Shown here: positions 24,063 through 34,674 of the stretch, piece after piece
Layout of the letters: each line of letters opens with the position of its first letter
Position numbering within the stretch: the first letter of the stretch is position 1
NCBI GenBank assembly: GCA_022496805.1
Contig: CM040101.1
Span: forward strand, 30,645,575-30,709,574
From: Pohlia nutans
Lineage: Eukaryota > Streptophyta > Bryopsida > Bryales > Mniaceae
DNA length: 64,000 bases
Direction of reading: 5' to 3'
Notes under the pieces: generated by a model
What the model was told of the DNA's origin: nothing
The model's input: only the letters and a program-made list of their open reading frames with translations
Database searches by the model: none
Made by a program: the position numbers and the translations under genes

Positions 24063-24737
24063 TTGTTGGATTTTTCAAGGCCCCGTCTCCCATCCTCCAT
24101 TCCAGAAAAGGTGATCGGAAAGGTACCCCTTCGAAGGTATACGGTTGTACTAGACTTAAATGGGGTTCTCATTTACCGGGGGGTGTATGTAGCGGGCAGA
24201 GAGCGCTCTGTAAAGCTAAGACCTGGCTGCTCTGCTTTCCTGGACTGGCTTTCTTCTTAAGCACTGGTATCCTTTTGGACCAACATCGCCGACAAGAATA
24301 TTTCTCGAGTGGTCGATGTTGTTCTTCAGGGTACCTCCTTGAAGCGAGAGGGTGTGCAGGTTCTTAGCCAAAGCGATTGCACTCGTTCGTCATACGTGGA
24401 GTCGTCAAATCCACACAAGCCGTTCTTTCTGAAGAACCTTAATGTCTTTGCTAAGTTGCTGGGATTGGAGTCCGTTGAGGATGTCCTACTAGTGGATGAT
24501 AGTCCACAGAAGAACCTTCTCAACGATGTTCATAGCGCTGTCCACCCCCTGACCTGGTCCGGTGATGATGGGGATAGGTTTATTACCATGCACCTGCAAC
24601 CGTGGCTGGAGGGTCTATTCAGATCAAGCGAAGTTGTCACAGAGTATGTGAAACGAGCCCCGCTTCCGGGTGGTCAGTTACCAGTGGACCGAATGTCGGA
24701 CTTGGCAGTTCAGATTTTGAGGGGCGTTGCAGTATAG
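24063..24737 (+). pseudogene. gene D: FCP1/NIF-like HAD phosphatase homologue
   Basis: The frame has HAD motif I as VVLDLNGVL near 24,145 (catalytic Asp kept; second acidic position Asn, as in plant NIF-type proteins). Then come KLRPGCSAFLDWL and SFWTNIADKNI (motif II region), and VLLVDDSPQKNLLN near 24,485 (motif IV-like). FCP1/NIF family members act on phosphoserine, classically in the RNA polymerase II tail. A TAA at 24,258-24,260 splits the alignment, with homology running straight through. There is no ATG in frame, so the first exon is upstream, possibly ending at an AG near 24,037 or 24,080. It is about 225 codons, shorter than most family members. Confidence 0.7.
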
Positions 24738-25128
24738 TTCAAATGACTTTGGATTTTTGACATCTCATTTTATTCAAAGTTCTTTATTGTCCAATGTACT
24801 TTTCTCTCTCATGACCATGTAATGAAGCTGTAGTACGCTCATCTTTGATAGCAAATTCAATTACGGAGTTCCTCTGGGATTACAATTGTCTTTGTGAATT
24901 CAGTGGAGTTTTGGAACTTTGAATTTGTTTTGTTGTTGATTCGCTTTGCTGTGGTAATACATTTTTAGTTCAATTGTGACGACCTCTGTGTGCCATGGCG
25001 TTGGGTGGCACCATCGAGATATCCCCCGATGAACTATATTAGGAAATTTGTCGTTTACAAACATCGGAAGATCCCCCGATGTTTTGTCTCTGTAAAAATG
25101 TCCTGATATTTGTATTTCAACTGTGCAG
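24738..25128. promoter_or_regulatory. gene D/E spacer with two palindromes
   Basis: A 390-bp non-coding stretch. Palindrome copies are at 25,012-25,031 (CATCGAGATATCCCCCGATG) and 25,062-25,081 (CATCGGAAGATCCCCCGATG), 50 bp apart. The second is about 47 bp before the gene E acceptor. Confidence 0.5.
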
Positions 25129-25731
25129 AAGGCAATAGTTCTCTCAGTGAATGGCCTTCTGTGCTTCGAGGATTATAAAGGATTCAGCCCGCCGTTGCTG
25201 GACTTGGTGAATGTCATTTGCCGTCCCAGAATTCGTCCTTTCTTTCGAATGCTTTTGGAAGTTTTCCACGTCAGAATATGGTCATGTATGCCCCCATCCC
25301 GCTTGGACCTTGTCTTAGCGCATCTACTTCCAATGGAGCTTAGATCGCAGTTGCTTTTTGTGTATGGTCAGGACAAGTGTGTTCGACAGAAGCCTTATCG
25401 ATTCTTCCAGAAGTTGCTGCAGCGACTTACAATGGGTACTAAAACTCGTAGGTTTTGCAAACCGGGTAATGTTCTCATTGTTGATGATTGTGAATGGAAG
25501 AATGTCATGAATGGAAATCATTCCTGCTATTTCCCGATTCCTTGGAAGGGTGAAATGCACCTACCTAATCCGCGAAACGTCATACCAGACGTCTGCACAG
25601 CCTTACTTCCATTTATTATGGATTTGGTTCATTATGACTCCGTTACTGAGTTCCTCCAGAACACACCTATGGATGGGAAATTATGTAGGAGATCACTTAG
25701 GCAATGGTACACCAGTAGAGTAGAGCAATAG
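25129..25731 (+). CDS. gene E: HAD-like protein with degraded catalytic site
   Basis: The open frame follows a TGTGCAG acceptor and runs about 200 codons to TAG at 25,729-25,731. It aligns with gene D. Motif I is AIVLSVNGLLC, so the nucleophilic Asp expected in LDLNG is Ser. The motif IV-like stretch is NVLIVDDCEWKNVMN. Middle and C-terminal phrases also parallel gene D (SVTEFLQNTPMDGKLC versus VVTEYVKRAPLPGGQL). Genes D and E are probably an old tandem duplication, E having lost phosphatase activity while keeping an open frame. It may be a regulatory or substrate-binding pseudoenzyme. The first exon was not located. Confidence 0.6.
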   Translation, partial: KAIVLSVNGLLCFEDYKGFSPPLLDLVNVICRPRIRPFFRMLLEVFHVRIWSCMPPSRLDLVLAHLLPMELRSQLLFVYGQDKCVRQKPYRFFQKLLQRLTMGTKTRRFCKPGNVLIVDDCEWKNVMNGNHSCYFPIPWKGEMHLPNPRNVIPDVCTALLPFIMDLVHYDSVTEFLQNTPMDGKLCRRSLRQWYTSRVEQ

Positions 25732-25954
25732 ACATTACATACAGTTCGTCAGTTACAATCTCGTGGCCATGTGTACTGGACGTATTAGTGGCACTTTGAT
25801 GGACCGTTCAGTCGAATGACTTTCATGACAATACCTCTTCTTCATGTAACTCATTTTTGTAATGTAAATGACTATTTCACCATCTCCCTTCGTCGAATAC
25901 TCTTTTTCTTCTTCTTTCTTTGGTCTATGTGTGTTATTTGTATTGTTATATTAC

Positions 25955-26192
25955 TTAGTTTGTCCATACATTTTCACTCATGCAACTATGAGATGACTGT
26001 TGTTCTTCCGGAATGCACTATATCGGGAGATCTCCTGATCCAAACATTCAAATCATACATTATTCATTACATTACTTTGTCCATACATTTTCACTCATGC
26101 AATTATAAGATGACGTTTGTTCTTCCGGAACAGCACTATATCGGGAGATCTCCTGATCCAAACATTCAAATCATACATTATTCATTACAGTG
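25955..26192. repeat. two ~116-bp direct repeats with palindrome (right subterminal)
   Basis: The block from TTTGTCCATACATTTTCACT to ATTATTCATTAC occurs twice in tandem. Each carries TATCGGGAGATCTCCTGATC (26,021-26,040 and 26,139-26,158). This mirrors the palindrome-bearing array next to the left end. Confidence 0.8.
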
Positions 26193-26267
26193 GGGCATGG
26201 TTTTACTAAGGCCCTTTCATTTTCCATTGCTTTGTCTGGACTCCACATAGTCCAGAATTCAATGAAT

Positions 26268-26293
26268 AGTCCAGAAATAGTTAAATATCGCAT
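26268..26293 (-). repeat. right terminal inverted repeat of 17-kb element
   Basis: Inverse of 9,321-9,346 with one mismatch. Inside it, TCTGGACT...AGTCCAGA words at 26,235-26,276 form further hairpins. Followed by ATTT, the candidate target duplication. Confidence 0.75.
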
Positions 26294-26297
26294 ATTT

Positions 26298-27169
26298 CTC
26301 TAGTTCCGTGTATGTGTTTTCCATTGAATCCCACTTATGTGTCTTCCATTGTATGATTCTGATATATAGTACTAATGTGACTTTCAATAAGCGAAAACAT
26401 CACTCTACGTAGTCATAGGGCCACATACATGGCAACAACATTGGCACTACCACGAGTCATGTAATGTTCTCACTCCTTCCGATACTGTGACTGAAACCAG
26501 TCATCTAGCCTTCGCACGCTTGTCAAACATTACTGGAGGTTTGGAATACACCACTGCTAGCAGTCACAGCATTAGCTCAAATACGACAGTACACGGTCAT
26601 AATCCACGACAGCCTTAAACATCACTACCAGTCGAATTCCACGTCAGCAACATTATGACCTAAAATATGACTCCGCATAGTCACATTCCACGTCAGCCGA
26701 AAAATGACAGTATTCACATTCCACGTGGAAGTGCCACGTCAGCAAAAATATAACTCCACAGAGTCACATTCCACGTCAGCAAAAAATATGACTACGCAAA
26801 GTCACGTGCCACGTCGGATGCCACGTCAGCAAAAAATATGACTCGCCCGAGTCACATACCACGTCGGATTTTGGCCTCAGCTGCCCGGGCAGACCTCCAA
26901 AAGTCAAGGACTTGGGGCCAGTCAAGATGGCGGCTGGAATGCTGACGTGGCACGTACATGGCGCCTAAGTATACGCTTTAAGGCGTATTTATTCATATGA
27001 CTAGGTGTCCGAAGCGACTTGTCGGTAACTACGGCACCCAGTCATGCTCCGCGTCACATGCCATGTCAGCAAAAAATATGACGCGCAGTCACAGACCCGA
27101 TTTTATGACTGCGCGCAGTCATAAACGCAGTCATTCTCCCAGTCATAAAAGTATCCATCTCCGGTAGTG
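26298..27169. repeat. right subterminal repeats of CACTA element
   Basis: From about 26,400 to 27,150 the phrase AGTCACATTCCACGTCAGC and AAAAATATGACTC recurs many times with variable spacing, ending at CATCTCCGGTAGTG. This is typical of CACTA subterminal transposase-binding regions. Confidence 0.6.
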
Positions 27170-30100
27170 ATGGTTCACGAGGTTAAGGATTAAAGGACCC
27201 CCTTAACACAACATTTTGAGTTCATATTATTGCTATAGAAATTTTGGAAGTTAAGTATAAACTCCAACAAAAATTGTAAAGCCCATTTGGATTTGTAGAT
27301 TTGACACACTATCATTTTGAAGCTTTGCAAGTATGGGAAAAAGTAGTCTCTATGTGCCAAACAAGTCTTTTTAGCACATTTGCACCCCAATTGTAGCTAA
27401 GTACATAAAATTCCCCTTACTCTAAAAGATTGCGCATTAGCCATAATCTATGTTGAAGCCATGGAAGCAACATATGCATTGTTACACTCATGGTTGGAAG
27501 TAGAACTTGCATACAAGTCCTAAAGAGTAATAAAAATTAGAAAAATTTGAAGAAAACCACAAAACACACACTCTTTGAAATTGTATCAGTCATTTATTAA
27601 ATCGAAAACGTATATTTACAAGAATATACAATTGTTCAACTTTTGCAAAAGGTATCAATTGTTTTCCTAGACTTCTATAAATTTAGCTTCCATGAGCTCT
27701 TTATATTCAAGAGAATCTAGGTCCTTCAAGAGCATCCTACGACTAGTGTTATCATTGTTCCAAAATGACAACAATCCATGCCCCTATTTAGGTGTAGGTG
27801 ACAAAACTAAAGCAAGAGCATGTTGACAAAGAATGTATCACTTGCTTTATTTTTTTTGTAAAACCACATGTTAGAGAGAACTGCACATGTTAGGTTCGTT
27901 AAGAATGTGATTAGTCGGGTTGTTGTTTACCACTAATAATGGTTTTGGTAAATTAGCATCTGCGAATATGTCGTAATCTGCAAACAACTTCTCTAGAGGT
28001 TCGAGGAGCACATTTTTATTAGTGCCCTTCACTTTCAAAAATGCAATCCCTCTTTGGTTTTTTATGCACTTCGATTTGTCATACATAGACTACTTTCAGG
28101 TTCACATTACTATGAACAACAACAAACCAACAAGATTGCATTGTATTACTACCCCTTGATATGGATCTCTTTTCCTTACAAAGACACAAAATTCAATTCA
28201 AATTCAGGATGGCATTTAGCCACCAATTGGTCATTCTAGACATGGATGGAACGATATTATACGCAGCACTCTCAAAATTTCGACAAAGCCCGCACCCCTG
28301 CTAAAAAAAATAGAAAAAAAATGTACAGATAGTTAACATTTTGTAGTATTTTTTATTTGCAAAAAGTCCATGATGAATGAGAAAAATAAAATCTAATTCT
28401 TTACATCAATCAAAAAACAGTTGTTTAAGCAGTTAGGGGGGTTTGGGCAGTACCTAAATGTAATACCTAAAATGAAATTTAGGAAATACTTAAAATGAGG
28501 TTTTTAAAAAATTTTGAGCTTCAACTCTAGAGAGCACATGTAAGTTATTATTATGAGAAGAAATTTGTACACTTGAATTTGAATTAAAATGTCTAGATAT
28601 TTTTCAAAAGAATTAACACTAATTTTTTTTGAAAACTCACTAAAATTACAATTTTAATACTCTCATCTTGTAATTCATTATGAGTGGTTGAAATCATGCT
28701 TCAATACTAGTGGGGTTTTTTTATTTGAAATTTCTTATGGTTTAATAGAAGTATCTTGAGATCCCTTTGTAAGCAATTAAAAGATGATTTTGTAAATTGA
28801 AATGTTGTACACAATATGCACTTTTGGCCAATCATTTCAAAATTTATAAGATAATGATTATTTTTGTAATTTTCAAATATCCAAACAAGAATCTCTTTTA
28901 AATTCAAATTTAAACATATTTTGACACTATTGCTTAATCCAACTGTGTAGATGTCATGAGAAGTCATCATCTACAACGTTCATTTGTATGTCACTCTCAA
29001 AGAGTGGATTTAGTGTGCATTCTATAACTCAAGACCTTAAATTACTTTTATGTCAAAATGGAATCTCACATGGAATGGAAGGACCTTGTAAATTCAATTT
29101 TGATTATTTTTGTAATCGGATTTCACTTTCGTGAAGGTAAGAACTTGGAAAAGTCATGTAAAAATTGGAAGAAAAACATCACCTTTAGGTTTAGGGTGGT
29201 GTTGCTAACTCCGAAAACCCTAAACATCACCTTAACCAAAATCTTTTTAAAAAGAAATTATCTTTTAACCCCTAAATGCCTACAACTTTCTTCAAATTGG
29301 ACAGTTTTGCAAAGATGCAATTAAAAGGGATATTTTGAACTCAATGCATGAATAAAAGTTGTACACCATGAATATTAAATTCTATCCATACGGTTAAGTT
29401 AGATCTATGATTGCAATCACCAATATTTTGTGAAATTTGAAACGTAAAATTCAAAATTCTTTTGCTATTCTATTACAAATAAGATATTGACATTTTATGT
29501 GTAAAATTTGTTGTGATGGATTGAAATGTATATTCTAAATATAGAAATTTTCGACATGTTTTTTGGTTGCTTAATTTTAGAAGTTGACTTTTTCAAGAGC
29601 ATTTTTCAACACTTTTGAACTAAAATCTTAGAGAGCCTAGGTTGGAAGGAAGTAGTGAAGCTGCATGTGCTCACCAAAGAGCACTAATTTGCGGTCGCTC
29701 GATCATTGCAGTGCACTGGTAGGCATGCTCTTCGAATTTTTTAGTGAATCCCTGCAACACAAAAGAGGCAGAACAAATTCACAAATCTAATCGGTTCTCA
29801 CATGAATAAAGTTAACTTTCCATTTAATCTATAAGTAACATATCCTCATTCCAAAATGTACATGATGAATGAAAAAACGTGGATGAAATTTGTGCATTGT
29901 TCAAAAAATGGACGCTTAGGCAAGAAATTCCTAAATGACCCAGTGTCCTCACTAGAACATTTTGAGAAATGAGTAGGTCCTGGTGAACACATTTTTAATT
30001 GGATTTTGGAAGTAATTTAATAGTGGATTCTCCGATGTGTCATACAAATGGGAATTTTTCTTCTTTTGAATTCCAACACCTTATGTGGAAGTTATGGGAA

Positions 30101-30237
30101 AAAATATGTTCTTTTGGGAGACATGGCAACGGGGCAATAGAAAAATGGTTGAATTTTTATTGTTTTTAGAAGGGAAGGATGGGGGGAGGCAAATAAGAAG
30201 CTCGGAGTGTGGAAAATGGGATAGATTGTGGGGGAGA

Positions 30238-30240
<3 letters not shown>
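27170..30240. other. AT-rich repeat-derived DNA, no gene
   Basis: No coding sequence is recognised. There is a piggyBac-like left terminus (TTAACCCCTAAATGCC at about 29,266) without a certain partner. Tracts near 29,320-29,480 recur in related form near 31,600-31,750 and 33,000. Probably decayed MITEs and other repeats. Confidence 0.45.
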
Positions 30241-30309
<69 letters not shown>

Positions 30310-30373
30310 GTATGTGTGTATGTGTGTATGTATGTATGTATGTATATATGTATGTGTGTGTGTGAGAGTTAAA
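30241..30373. repeat. (TA)n microsatellite grading into (TG/TATG)n
   Basis: About 58 bp of alternating TA, then GTATGTATGTGTATGTGTG-type repeats. Open frames through it are artefacts. Confidence 0.95.
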
Positions 30374-30547
30374 ATTTATTTATTTTTAAATTAAAGATTT
30401 ATTTTATTTTAAATATAAATATATAAATAGGAAAATTGTCCAATAAAGGACTAGCACGTGGCAATCTACTTTGAGAGTTAGTGGAGTCATGAACATTGAA
30501 ATGAGTTGGGTGAAGTGGCACTTGGATTCCCTTCCTCCATCTTTTAA

Positions 30548-30874
30548 CCCCTAAATGTCCCAGTGTCCAGAAACTGGATCACGAATGGATTCAAAGCCTT
30601 GTAACTTTTTCATACAATCTTGGATGACTTTCATCCAAATCACTTTTGCAAGCCTATTAAATTCTCTACCTATCAGAGTAAATTTCTTGTGATGGAGAGA
30701 TGTTGATAATATTGGAGAGGCCTTCAAATGCAAGTATGTCAAAGTTGTTGGGTAGATTTCATGCATGCAATGGTCCTCTCATGTACACCTGTTGTATAGT
30801 ACATCTAAGTCATGCTAATGTCTATTTATGAGGCTAGTATCTACTTGTGTTTAAAGGATTGGTACGTTTAGGGG
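30548..30874. mobile_element. piggyBac-type MITE, 327 bp
   Basis: TTAA (30,544-30,547) is followed by CCCCTAAATGTCCCAGTGTC. The other end, read inward from TTAA at 30,875-30,878, is CCCCTAAACGTACCAATCC. No coding capacity. Confidence 0.75.
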
Positions 30875-30879
30875 TTAAG

Positions 30880-32960
30880 TCACAACGTTCAGTTTCTGAA
30901 CGACTAACAGATTCGAATCCACCCCATGTTCTCATCAATGTTTAGATGAAAGTCATCTATTTTTTGGGAGATAAATCACCAAGTTGTCCTATCTAATGGT
31001 TGGATTTAGTCATACTTGAGTACAGGTTTTTCTAAAAGAATTACAAATGTAATAGTATGTCAAATCGTTGATCGAGCCAAAATTGCATTGACCGTAGTTT
31101 AAAAGTGGCCTTGCAAAAATGAGGTCGTAGTTGGAAAATACAAAAATTTCAAAGAATTGCCACATTTAACCCCTAGTTTCTGGACAACTGACAATTTTAA
31201 ATCCACCCTACATTTTCATCAATGCTCGGATGAAAGTCATCCAAGATCCTTCATCAAATTGTTGTCCTATCTAATGGTTGGATTTAGTCATACTTGAGTA
31301 CTTATTTATCTAAAATTACAAATGTAGAAGTATGTCAAGTTGTTGACCAAGCCAAAATTGAATTGACTATAATTCAAACGTGGCCTTGCAAAAATGAGGT
31401 CATAGATTTAAAGAACCCAAAAATTTCAAAGAATCACCTTGTTGAAGAGTATCTCATTTCAAACTCATTCCAACAAATTTTACTCAAAAAATATTAAAAT
31501 ATTTTTTGTAATTGAATTTAGAAGGAATTTTTAATTTTAAACTCTAAACGTACCAGAGTGTCCCTAGAATTGACAATTTGAGAAAAATCATCATAAACTA
31601 CTATTTGGAAGAATATTTTGGAATTGATATACAAATGAAAGTTCTAGATTTTGAATTTTAGATTCTATCTGTATAATTTGATTCACTAATACTATCACCA
31701 ATATTTAGTTATAAAATTTGAAAGTTAAAATTAAAAATTCCTTCTAAATTTGATTACAAACAAAATTTTAATATTTTTCTGAATAAAATTTGTTGGAATG
31801 AGTTTGAAATCAGATACTCTTAAACGTGGTGATTTTTTGAAATTTTTGTGTTTCTTAACTCCAAGAGTCCCTAGCATTTTTGGCCTTAAATCATCATTGC
31901 TTTTGAAGTGTTATAGATCTAAATGTAACTGAGTTATAGGAATCTCAACCGTACAATCTTGTAATATACATGTTGTAGAGAATGTGGATGAAATTTGGAG
32001 TCATTTGGCCATATAGATTGCAAGATCATAGTGTTTTAGTGTTAAAAAGGATGCTGAACTTTTCCTAGCAACACACTTAGAGGTGATATTCATTTTCAGA
32101 ATTACTCAAATTAAAAAACTTTGAACTATAAAGTAGCTCAAAATCATCATATTAACACATTGATACCAAAAAAAACTCATGAAAAATTTTAATGTGCCCT
32201 AAAATAGCCTTGCAATGTCAAAAAGTAGTCCAAAAAGCGATTGATTTGATCCAAAAAGCAAAATGTGTCCAAATTAGACCCGTGCACTAAAATGACCCCC
32301 AAACATTCAAAACAACATGGATTGACATGAAAAGGTTAGCATGATAACTAGACTTCAAAGGAAATCCAATCCAATAATTTATTTGTTTATTGAAAACGGA
32401 CATGGGATGAAGGAGATACAAACCCCCTGAAGTTGTAGCCAACAAAATGCACAAAAACTATCAAAAAAAAAGACCCCTACTTTCAAATGATCATCAAAAA
32501 TTCAATACATCTCAAATTGATCTGAATTTTTTACTACTCATTCCATACATCGTGGGAGATAGGGGAGGGGAGACGGTTCAATATTTCATCAAAAATGAAC
32601 ATTTTTTGCAAAAGTTACAGCTCTTCAAAGGTGAATGTACTCCCAAAAGACATCCAAAATATGAACATTGGGACAGTTAGGGGTTAAATTTATCACCTCA
32701 TTTTTGCAAGGCCACTTTAGAATTACAGTCCATGTAATTTTTGGCTTGGTCAACGAATCGAGATACTTCTACATTTGTAATTTTAGAAAAGTATGAAATC
32801 AAGTATGACTAAATCCAATTGTTAAATAATACAACAACTTGGTGAAGAATCTCCGAAAAAATTAAATGACCTTCATCCAAGCATTGATGAGAACTTGAGA
32901 AGGGTTTGAATTTGTTAGTCGTTCAGTTTCTAAATGTTGTAACATTTAGGGGTTAACTTT
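30880..32960. repeat. ~250-bp dispersed repeat, two direct and one inverted copy
   Basis: The phrase pair ATCTAATGGTTGGATTTAGTCATACTTGAGTAC and GGCCTTGCAAAAATGAGG (split here; 18-33 bp each side) occurs at about 30,930-31,125 and 31,220-31,405, and inverted at about 32,690-32,940. Copies end near TTAACCCCTA or TAGGGGTTAA termini, so they look like related piggyBac-type MITEs inserted near or into each other. A TTAA-flanked outer pair at about 31,167 and 32,683 may define one larger element. Confidence 0.55.
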
Positions 32961-33042
32961 CAAAATTGATAATTAAATATTGGTGATAGTATTAGTGAAT
33001 CAAACTGTATGGATGGAATCTAAAATTCAAAATCTAAAACTT

Positions 33043-33216
33043 AAGGTTCGAGATGACCCTAAACTACCAAGGTGATCGTGATAAGGTACCCAAACCGAAT
33101 GGAGAGGTTAGCGGTTCGATTCCCGGCTGTGAAATAGTCTTACTACTTGATTGGAAAAACTTTGCCGCGGGTTGCAAAAAAATGCAATTCGTGTGTTTCA
33201 AAAAAATAAAAATAAA
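33043..33216 (+). mobile_element. tRNA-derived SINE with 13-bp target duplication
   Basis: A tRNA-like head contains a B box in GCGGTTCGATTCCCGGC near 33,110. The body is about 170 bp and ends in an A-rich tail (AAAAAAATAAAAATAAAA). AAATCTAAAACTT (33,030-33,042) precedes it and AAATCTAGAACTT (33,217-33,229) follows: a 13-bp target duplication with one difference. Confidence 0.75.
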
Positions 33217-33495
33217 AAATCTAGAACTTTCATTTGTATAACAATTCTAAAATATTCTTCTAAATAGTAGTTAATGATGATTTTTCCCAATTTGTCCCAA
33301 TTTGTCAATCTTAGGGACACCCTAGTACGATTAGAGGTTAGGAGTATCTCATTTCAAACACATTCCAACAAATTTCACTCAAAGGACAAAATCTTATGAT
33401 CAAAAGGTAAGAAGTATCATTGTTTAGAATATTTGCATGGAGGAGAAAATGGCAGCATGGGAGTGTTTTTGAAAGAAAAATGCTCTGGTCCTTAA

Positions 33496-34220
33496 CCCTT
33501 AAAGGACGGCCCTATGACCACAGGTTCAAGGCCTCATTGCCTGGCACTCAGTTTGTTGCCATTTTTGAACTAGAAATGTTTGAAATTTTTTATGTTTATT
33601 TTTCAGAGATGAAAATACATGTCTTCTTTACCTCAGAGAAAATCTAGATTTTTTTAAAGAAAACTACTTTTTATGAGAATTTTTGAAAAAAAAGTGAAGA
33701 AAATTCATATCAAATAGAAAATCATTTCAAAAAATCTGAAAATTTCACCTTGGGTGTACATTATGGTGACAAGCATCATGGTGTGAACTCAAATCCCGTT
33801 TCCTTCTATAATTAGAATAAAGAAGACATCAAAAATACATTCAAAGTTCAAATTCCAATAAAATATTCAATATTGCGAATTTTCCCAAAATTCCAATTGG
33901 AGTAGAAACTAGAGTAGGTGACCTTTGTTTTGTTAGTTGGGCTCAAACTCAAAAAATATCATTTTCAAGGAGAAATTTTAGATTCAATGAAAGGAGCAAA
34001 ATACATTGAAATAGCAAAATTATGCATCCGTTTTTTTTTCTTACTTCTCATTCATGTGAAGACAAATACTTGCATGATTGCAAACTCAAGTGGATACTAT
34101 TCATAACCCTCCATGCAAGGTCAACAAGCAAAAAGTGAATGAGAAATCACTTTCAGTCGTTCTCCAGTTCAGTTTCTGTCCATCCAAAAGCCAGAAATTG
34201 GCTCCTTCGGCGTTTAAGGG
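33496..34220. mobile_element. piggyBac-type MITE, 725 bp
   Basis: TTAA (33,492-33,495) then CCCTTAAAGGACGGCC. The opposite end, read inward from TTAA (34,221-34,224), is CCCTTAAACGCCGAAGG. The CGCC word also occurs in the termini of the transposase-bearing element at 47,774-52,759. The interior is non-coding. Confidence 0.65.
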
Positions 34221-34236
34221 TTAAAGCCTAAAGGGC

Positions 34237-34660
34237 GGTTAACACTACAGACCAAGAGTGATGATCAAGGAAAATGAATTAATTTCATCATCACACTTTT
34301 TGGTCAGACTTCCCTGGTCACACTTCACAAGTGTAATTTTTAAAGCCCTTGGGCCTCTCACTAGTCACTAAGTGTAAACCAAACTTGAACTGGGACTTAA
34401 AAAATGATAAGATGGTATTTCAAGCCCATGGTCTCCTTGTTTAGCAATGAGAAAATCCTTTTTGCCTCTCACCACAAAATCCGAAGACCCTTCAACATTA
34501 TCCACTAGGCCTATTTCTAGGCCTTTTTAGGACCTCAACTCCTTTGGTCACTTTTTTTCTTCCTTGTAGTGTAAATCCAAGTCATCATGGGACGAGCTAA
34601 TGGAGCAAATCACAGATTTTAGAGCTCCATGGGACGAGTTCTTGGTCTATAGTGTAAACC
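34237..34660. mobile_element. small TIR element (GGTTWACACTAYAGACCAAGA)
   Basis: The left end reads GGTTAACACTACAGACCAAG. The right end inverted reads GGTTTACACTATAGACCAAG. About 425 bp, non-coding, directly between two piggyBac-type MITEs. Superfamily is not assigned; the target duplication is unclear. Confidence 0.55.
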
Positions 34661-34674
34661 ACCGTAAGGGTTAA

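Larger units (their letters stand above)
9321..26293. mobile_element. putative 17-kb multigene TIR element with a palindrome family
   Basis: The left end is ATGCCATATTTAACTATTTC followed by TGGACT. The right end read inward is ATGCGATATTTAACTATTTC followed by TGGACT: 25 of 26 bases match. ATTT flanks both ends. Just inside each end, TCTGGACT and AGTCCAGA words form hairpins. The interior carries five gene units (A minus; B, C, D, E plus), a 103-bp satellite, and about 32 copies of a ~20-bp palindrome that I found nowhere else in the window. The coincidence of palindrome range and TIR range supports one element of 16,973 bp. It belongs to no transposon superfamily I can name with confidence; gene A is the candidate transposase. 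Confidence 0.75.
2732..27169. mobile_element. CACTA element, split by a 17-kb insertion
   Basis: The left end begins CACTACCGGAGATAGGTACT. The right end at 27,169, read on the other strand, begins CACTACCGGAGATGGATACT, and the match continues through TTTTATGACT. Both ends carry dense subterminal AGTCATATTTT or AGTCACATTCCACGTCAGC repeats, as CACTA elements do. A CACTA transposase remnant lies inside at about 3,540-4,430. Flanking triplets are AAG and ATG, so the target duplication is imperfect. Subtracting the nested 16,973-bp element leaves about 7.5 kb. The two ends could instead belong to two separate copies of one family. Confidence 0.55.

Noticed and set aside
30085..30394. Open frames with Tyr-Ile repeats
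   Set aside because: Generated by the (TA)n/(TATG)n microsatellite.
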